A stretch of DNA of 64,000 bases from Armillaria gallica. Its lineage: Eukaryota > Basidiomycota > Agaricomycetes > Agaricales > Physalacriaceae. The stretch lies in the NCBI GenBank assembly GCA_037576215.1, contig JBANDB010000015.1, positions 620,001 to 684,000 of the forward strand. The letters are read 5' to 3'. The notes below the pieces were generated by a model that saw only the letters and a list, made by a program, of their open reading frames with translations, ran no database searches and was not told the origin of the DNA. A program made the position numbers and the translations under genes. This document shows, piece by piece, positions 58,474 through 64,000 of this stretch; position 1 is the first letter of the stretch, and each line of letters starts with the position of its first letter.

Positions 58474-58482
58474 CCTTATATA
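58474..58482 (-). promoter_or_regulatory. TATA box for the GMC oxidoreductase
   Basis: TATATAAGG on the complement, about 50 bp before the ATG at 58424. Confidence 0.6.
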
Positions 58483-58839
58483 TGTCAGGGATGGGGGAAC
58501 ATCATACAAGTAACTCATGATTACATTCCATCGGTCAAACCTGCGTTGTCGTAACAAGGAAATTGGGTGGTGCACCACCAGCCAGCATCAAATCATGTCT
58601 CCACTGTTGCTCCGAGTTCTATGTACCTAGGACTCAATGTTTGTGATGCTCCGTCTGTCCCGTGAGTCAATGAATATGAAGAATCGTTGAAGATGCTGCC
58701 GCAGATTCGTAAACGCCGGTCTGGGTACACTAGAAGAGTAGATGTGACAAAGGCGTGCCGGGACAAACATTGTCCAGGAGCCCATAGTACGAAAGTCTGA
58801 TTTGGGGTACGAATGAGAGAATTAATGGCATGGAACACC

Positions 58840-59200
58840 TGTCTTCGTGCAGGTTTAAGCGGAAGGAACGGGGACCGAGAATCCGGGCGGAGCTTCAATA
58901 TTACCCTGGGTCTTCTCGTTAACTGCGAGCGAAATGAATGTGTCCAAAGCGTGTTTTACCGCGACGATCTTTGTACTACTTGATCGAATGCGTCAGAGAC
59001 CGCGAAGCGTCTGCTAGCAGCTGTAAGGTAACGCGATGATAAGAAACGTACTTAGTTCAACCAGATTCATTTTTAATTGATAAGGATAAGGAATAAGTGG
59101 AATGTTGTCCAAGTTCGCACAATATTATAATTCACAAATAACTCTGCAGTCCTCGCAACCTTACCTTCATGAACGATCCGGTGCCAGACTGTTTTAAGAG
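58840..59200. repeat. Duplicated flank of the GMC unit
   Basis: 58910-59200 matches 55010-55330. Separately, CGGGCGGAGCTTCAATATTA at 58884-58903 recurs exactly near 61770 together with its GCGGAAGGAACG lead-in. These repeats frame a tandem duplication of the GMC gene region. Confidence 0.65.
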
Positions 59201-59256
59201 TGCTGAGCCCTGAGGTGAGAAATTTGGTACTCAGTCAAATTACCCCCCGATAAAAG

Positions 59257-60083
59257 TCACAGAAAAACGCACTGGATAAACCACTTTCCGTCACCAGCAA
59301 CACAGAATCCACCATGCGCATTCTGAGTGGATTGGCAATTAGGCGCCACCCAGTCAAGGACGGAGGCCTATAGGGGAGGGAGGAGCACTGAGCTAATAAA
59401 TCACAGCAAATAAAGACCCGTCCTCTTACCCAGTCAAGACGGCAGTACTCCATAAGCCCGTTAACTTGGTTGACAAAGAACGACTCGCAGCTGTTGTAGG
59501 TCATGACGACGATATTGCCGGTAGTCTGAACATATCGTGTTAGGGATCCGTACGACAATGGTCTAGGATTGAATGCGAGCGTACACCGTTATTGATAGTG
59601 AATGTACTCCCTAATTCGACCATGAACTCAGAGAGAGATTGCTGAATTCAAACAGACACCTACCAATGTGTTGACTGTCGTAGCGAAGCGCGTCGGCAAT
59701 TACATGGCATTCATTAGGATCTGGGCCACCCCCACTGGGATTGAAGCAGAATGTGTTGCCTGGTCATTTATATCAATTAAAACCCCTCCCCCACACGCGG
59801 GAATAGCGTACACTGCGTTCCACAGACGTTCGTGACATTCGAAGCTTGTCGGGAAATCAGGTCGCCACGCCTAGTGAGAGCACCCTCCGGGCACGACACA
59901 GTCTCGACCTTGACGTTCTTGTCTGCGCCAATGTAGGTCTCGCTGAGGGTGACCTGTCCTGGGCAGACCTCTATAAGAAGCGTCAGTCGACAACACGATG
60001 GGCATGACCATGTACAACGTACCGGACAAGACGGGGCTGATGAGGGCGAAGCCAGAGAGGATAAAAGCGAGAGAGAAGTACAT
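59257..60083 (-). CDS. Small secreted cysteine-rich protein, multi-exon
   Basis: Signal peptide MYFSLAFILSGFALISPVLS encoded by exon one (60083-60023), then a phase-1 intron. Mature part begins EVCPGQVTLSETYIGADKN. Spliced exons give VCGTQCNTFCFNPSGGGPDP, NECHVIADALRYDSQ, STFTINN, NIVVMTYNSCESFFVNQ, MEYCRLDW and the tail GGFCVAGDGKWFIQC, ending at TGA 59257. The last intron (GTAAGA to TAG) is phase 0. Around eleven cysteines suggest a disulfide-rich extracellular protein; I recall similar proteins in many agaricomycetes, without a known function. TATATAAA lies about 75 bp upstream. It sits between the intact and the dead GMC copies. Confidence 0.8.
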
Positions 60084-60154
60084 GCTGGTTTGATGTAGTG
60101 TCGAAAGAGAGTGGGGATTCGTTCGATGAAGAAACATCAGTGAATCTGCCGTGG

Positions 60155-60162
60155 TTTATATA
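60155..60162 (-). promoter_or_regulatory. TATA box for the Cys-rich protein gene
   Basis: TATATAAA on the complement, about 75 bp before the ATG at 60083. Confidence 0.6.
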
Positions 60163-60589
60163 GCTATTTCCAGTGTTCCTGGCCCCCCCAATGGAGGAGA
60201 CGGTTCCTACTACGGAAATACGAGACCGACGTGGTTCAGAAAATCAACTCTGCGCCACTTCATCTATGCCGAACAACCACATGCATGATGAAGCTCTATT
60301 TAGCGCATGGTGGGGCTGCCTGGAAAATGGTATATCCCAACTACTTGATAGACTCTTCGAGTTTGAGGGTCATACGAGCCCGATGGCTCCAAGGAATATC
60401 CAACACGCAATTTCATTGTACGGCTTGCTTGTGGTGCAACTGGTATGATGATTTTATTTTCTTAATGTTGGCGTTTCAGACTCGGGACAAAAGGAGTGCT
60501 CACAAATCAGTGGTTACTGGTGTTGTTACTGTAGAGTAGTATCAGTCTGGAAAGAACGTCGATGAGCAGATCGTAAAATAATTACCCAG
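60163..60589. other. Spacer
   Basis: No gene seen. Confidence 0.4.
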
Positions 60590-61700
60590 TTGTAAGCATA
60601 GTCAATACGAGGCCTTGATTGAATCAGGCGCCTTGTCGACAACCCTGCGGCTAGATAAGCGCTGATTTGGAGCGGCACAACTGAACGTTAGATGTATCGT
60701 AAACCTTGAGCTGAGAATCGACGACACCTGCACGACGATTAAACAGTGGAAGTGGAAGATAAAATCAAACGCACTACCTCGAAGCCATTAGTCCAATCTG
60801 CTTCGGTACTGTGGTCGCCATTGTCAAGTAGGATAGACTCGCCGGTCGAGAGGTCAACCCCTGCCTCAAAACACCGTTAAACGGGTGGAGGGCTGGTAAG
60901 AATAGTACAAGACAGTCTGGACATTGACGTCCCAATCAACGGAGAAATAATTTACGTCAATTTCCGGCTGAGGGCATGGGTCTGTCGTGCACTGAGATTT
61001 GGACGGTTCTTCTGCTGGATGGGAGTAACTGCCACTGATTGATACGAAGAGTACTTTGGAAGAATGTCAGAATATATGGCATGGGCCAAACAACCAAACT
61101 CACGCTGGGAAACCACTATCGAAGAAAAGTTCAACGACGGGGGCTGATGCATGATGTGGAATGTTAATTAGCATACGGATCTCGTATGATAAGTGAAACC
61201 CACCGTCACGGTTCTGGTTGAATATTTTATATCTGCTCCAAAGCATCCGCGCTCAACGTTGGCAGCCGGCCCAGAATGACAGACTAGACTGTATCTTGTT
61301 AACAGAGCTGCTTCTTTGTCACCAAATACCTGGTAGATGTTCGGGTACGCAATGGTATTCGAAGGTCCGTAGTCTAAGTTACCATTAGCACTAAAGAGTT
61401 TATTGTCTAGGAATCATACATGAGTCGCGCCTAGATAAAATGAACATGATGATAACAAGCACCTGCTGCTGGTGATATTTGCCGACAGTCTTGAGCCAAG
61501 CGTGTATCGGTTACCAGGACTTCAAAGTCGCTGACTTCAGAGGGTTGAAGTAACGCAGGAGACTGAAATGGCGAACCAGTACGGAGATTATCGAATATCC
61601 AAAGACCAGAGCTGACCTGGATGGAATCGCTTGAAGCAATGACTTCTCTGTTCACAGTGGCTGTATATCTGTTGGACCATCCATGTGGGAGCAAATTCTA
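60590..61700 (-). pseudogene. Decayed second GMC oxidoreductase
   Basis: On the complement, RYTATVNREVIASSDSIQ (61670-61610), QSPALLQPSEVSD after an intron-like gap, [16 protein letters not shown] sequence near 61340-61310, and [16 protein letters not shown] (60735-60690) match the intact gene at 56-58 kb in order. The C-terminus after that breaks into stops; the equivalent of the VSAH histidine block is shifted out of frame. The N-terminal FAD part and the first catalytic His block were not found. Non-functional tandem duplicate. Confidence 0.82.
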
Positions 61701-62029
61701 CGCCCGATCTGTGCCGAGTTCTGCCGAGTTCGTGCGGGTTCGCGCGGAAGGAACGCGGACCGAAATTCCGGGCGGAGCTTCAATATTATATTGACTCCGA
61801 TCGACGGTCTCTTTGCTTACGCCTACATGTTCCCCCGGACCTCGAGATCCCCAGATAAGAGGAAGGAACGTTAGGGTCGTGCAGATCAATTCGTGCTCCG
61901 ATATTTCTCTCTTCCTTCCAGCACCACTGCCGAATCCCGTTATTTTACTTGGCGCAGTGCTTCCCGATGGTGAGCAAGAGTATCACATCGACGGTCGCAT
62001 GTTAACTTCGAACTGTTTTTCAGAAAATG
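61701..62029. other. Duplicated non-coding flank of the dead GMC copy
   Basis: Contains CTTGGCGCAGTGCTTCCCG (about 61950), also present near 55474 beside the intact gene, and the shared GGGCGGAGCTTCAATATTA block. No gene. Confidence 0.5.
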
Positions 62030-62800
62030 TTACGACTCCATCACATTAATGAGCAGCAGCATTGTTCATCACGGCGGTCAGCTCATATGGGACCACTCAA
62101 CCATCCGTATTGGCTCTGCGATGACCACCGCACATCAAAATGACACGCCTGCTTTATGTAAAGCGAGACGAGTACGATGACTCAATTATTGACAACGGGA
62201 AAGCTTTGCTGTCAGGATAGTAGCACCGAGGAACATTGGCGCGTTGGCCACCGTCTGGTACGTCTCGCTCATGTCCCTATAAAGCACATACAGTGAGGCT
62301 TATGTTTTGCTTAAATAGAGTTTGAGCAGTGTTTTGGCGGAGACGACGGGGAATGGGAGGGTGTCCACTTGGCGCAGTTCATAGTGCTGAGCAAGAGCGG
62401 GGCAACGTGGTGTATGTCGAGCGTCAAAGTTATCTAAATGTTAGTTTTAACCATTTTTCAGGAAACACCTCCCGACATCGCATTAATGGCCAACAGGGTC
62501 ATCCATCACAGCAATGAGCCCACACGGGTTCGTTCAATTATCTGCGTTGACTCTGCGATGACCGAACTTTAAATACCACAACTGCAACTGCATAGGGGAC
62601 GGCTGTTAGGATAGTGGTACGAGGAATATTGGCACGTTGATGCCTGTCTGGTATGTCTTTCTCTACGACAGTCTTGTTCCTGCCCTCATGAAGCGCATGC
62701 AGTGAAGCTTAGGCTGCTTTCATACACTTTGAGCAGTATTTGTTGCAAACGACGTGAAATAGGAAGATATGCACGAGCAGAACAGTGCAACGGTCTATCT
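62030..62800. repeat. Two diverged tandem units of about 400 bp
   Basis: Unit one (about 62030-62430) and unit two (about 62460-62800) share, in order, CAC/CGCATTAATG...CATCACAGC/CGG, CTCTGCGATGACC, CTGT-AGGATAGT, AGGAA-ATTGGC-CGTTG, and TTTGAGCAGT near the end. No coding frame is conserved. Confidence 0.6.
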
Positions 62801-63597
62801 CTTGCGCAATACGTGGTAGCGCTTTGGTCTATTCGGAAATAAAAGGGTCTTCTTGTAAACACGCCTCACTTTGTGCCCTCGCGTTACCCGACTTTGTCAA
62901 ATGTTCAGAGAACCCCGTTTCAATTATGCTTCGTTTCCCTACCCGTCATTTGCGAGACAGGGGAATTGCCAGACAAGATCCTCCAGGCAAGTGCTTATAT
63001 GCAGCATCACAACGTCTGGAGCAGGTCTGAAGAATGGAGGACCCATTGCTACGCGTCGAACGCACTCGATGTGCTGGCCTTTATTCGAACTCCGTCTCCA
63101 GTAAGCGTTCATCTGCATCTCCTTCACGAATACAATTACCCTGTCGTTCCAGCCTCTCGACCATAAAAGAACCACGTCAGTGTTAGTCTACGAAGCAAAC
63201 TTCCCTTCAATGACACTAGGCTGGGCTTCAAGCTTCAACATCGGAATGGGGTCCAAAGATGAATGATCATGGTCATAGAATTGGGAACGAGAGTAGCTTA
63301 TAAGGTATATGCGTCTTTTTCTCTTCGTCGAGGCATATTGGCACTGATGCTTTACTAAAGTTAGCGCTGCCAAGATGGTGTGGACTGCATTACGGCAGGC
63401 GATCCTCCACCTGAGTCATCCTATAGTAAGACGCCGAACCCACACCGCGTGTCCTCGGCAAACTTTGCTACAATTTTGCTATAACCGCCACCATCGAAAC
63501 AGGATTATCGTCTACCTTCACAGTGGTTCCGAAAACACAGCAACAATTTGTTGCTAACTCACGGCGATGCCCCCGCCGTGGCCGTCAGGGGAAACAT
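62801..63597. other. No supported gene
   Basis: Several overlapping frames of 60-97 codons occur between 62.78 and 63.17 kb, none with a domain or splice signals that extend it. Confidence 0.4.
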
Positions 63598-64000
63598 CAG
63601 ATTAAGGTCCGAGGCGTCGAAGCATTTCGCCGGGATGAATCCTAAACTGTTGATTCTGGCCTCAAGAGACGAGGAGAAGGGAAAATAGGCGGTTCTTCGT
63701 GAGTCTGTTGTCTCAGAGTTGTTCACAAGATCGAGACGACTCCAGAAGGATACGGATTACTCGGAGGCAGAGCTCTGGGTTACTGACCTCGCGAAATTTG
63801 GAAGTGCGCGTGCGAGCTTGACCGGCTTGAGATATTGGTCGAGAATGCAGGGATGACACCTTTCGGCAGGTGACGTCAAGGATTGTCTGCACACCCACAA
63901 CCTCGGCCCTGGATCATTGGCCATTCGCCTAGTTCCAAAGATGAATGACACCGCTCGGAGGTCCGGGATTATCGTTGTTGCCAGTGATGTACTTTACTGG
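63598..64000 (+). pseudogene. Decayed SDR copy, runs off the window
   Basis: Matches the intact SDR at 19.1-20.4 kb: EASKHFAGMNPKLLILASRDEEKGK (read with its in-frame TAG after GK), LEILVENAGM, HTHNLGPGSLAIRLVPKM and IIVVASDVLYW, in the same order but in shifting frames. The N-terminal cofactor motif is missing. Clearly inactive in the visible part; the end lies beyond 64000. Confidence 0.85.

Noticed and set aside
62785..63175. Cluster of overlapping 77-97 aa frames
   Set aside because: Open on three plus frames and one minus frame at once, none with family similarity.

Overview
The window looks like nuclear DNA of an agaricomycete (mushroom-forming basidiomycete). Genes are cut by many 45-60 nt introns with GTRNGT-type donors. 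The recognisable families are typical of that group: F-box/leucine-rich proteins with an N-terminal coiled coil, small caspase-like (C14) proteins, a secreted GMC oxidoreductase, a small secreted cysteine-rich protein, a short-chain dehydrogenase, a chromodomain Ty3/gypsy element and a Crypton-type tyrosine-recombinase element. No rRNA, tRNA or CRISPR was found. All calls come from reading the sequence, without database searches.

Layout. 1-4.5 kb: two convergent caspase-like genes. 4.5-12.7 kb: largely gene-poor, with an array of four stem-loops (7.25-7.39 kb), a 57-nt perfect palindrome (8.41-8.47 kb) and the first, split copy of a segmental repeat. 12.7-15.3 kb: a broken third caspase-like gene, preceded in frame by a segment resembling the N-terminal helical region of basidiomycete NLR-like proteins. 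15.9-16.4 kb: a TA-flanked MITE. 17-18.4 kb: second copy of the segmental repeat. 19.1-20.4 kb: an intact six-exon SDR gene. 21.3-47.8 kb: an F-box gene cluster with one remnant, three apparently intact genes and two genes broken by transposons. One of the broken genes carries a second copy of the MITE. The other carries an 8.4 kb gypsy retrotransposon with LTRs about 99% identical. A small zinc-motif gene lies inside the cluster. 49.2-53.7 kb: a SAP-domain Crypton flanked by clusters of TTCACA motifs. 55-62 kb: a tandem duplication holding an intact secreted GMC oxidoreductase, a secreted Cys-rich protein gene and a dead GMC copy. The window ends inside a decayed second SDR copy.

How it fits together. 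This is an accessory, fast-turnover region. Duplicated families (caspase-like, F-box, GMC, SDR) each show an intact copy beside decayed ones, and several inactivations can be traced to a named transposon with its target-site duplication. The most unusual items are the stem-loop array with a constant 15-nt loop and covarying stems, the palindrome built on one copy of a repeat, the caspase domain joined to an NLR-type N-terminus, CpG-biased decay of the young gypsy element, and a tiny membrane-protein ORF in that element's leader.
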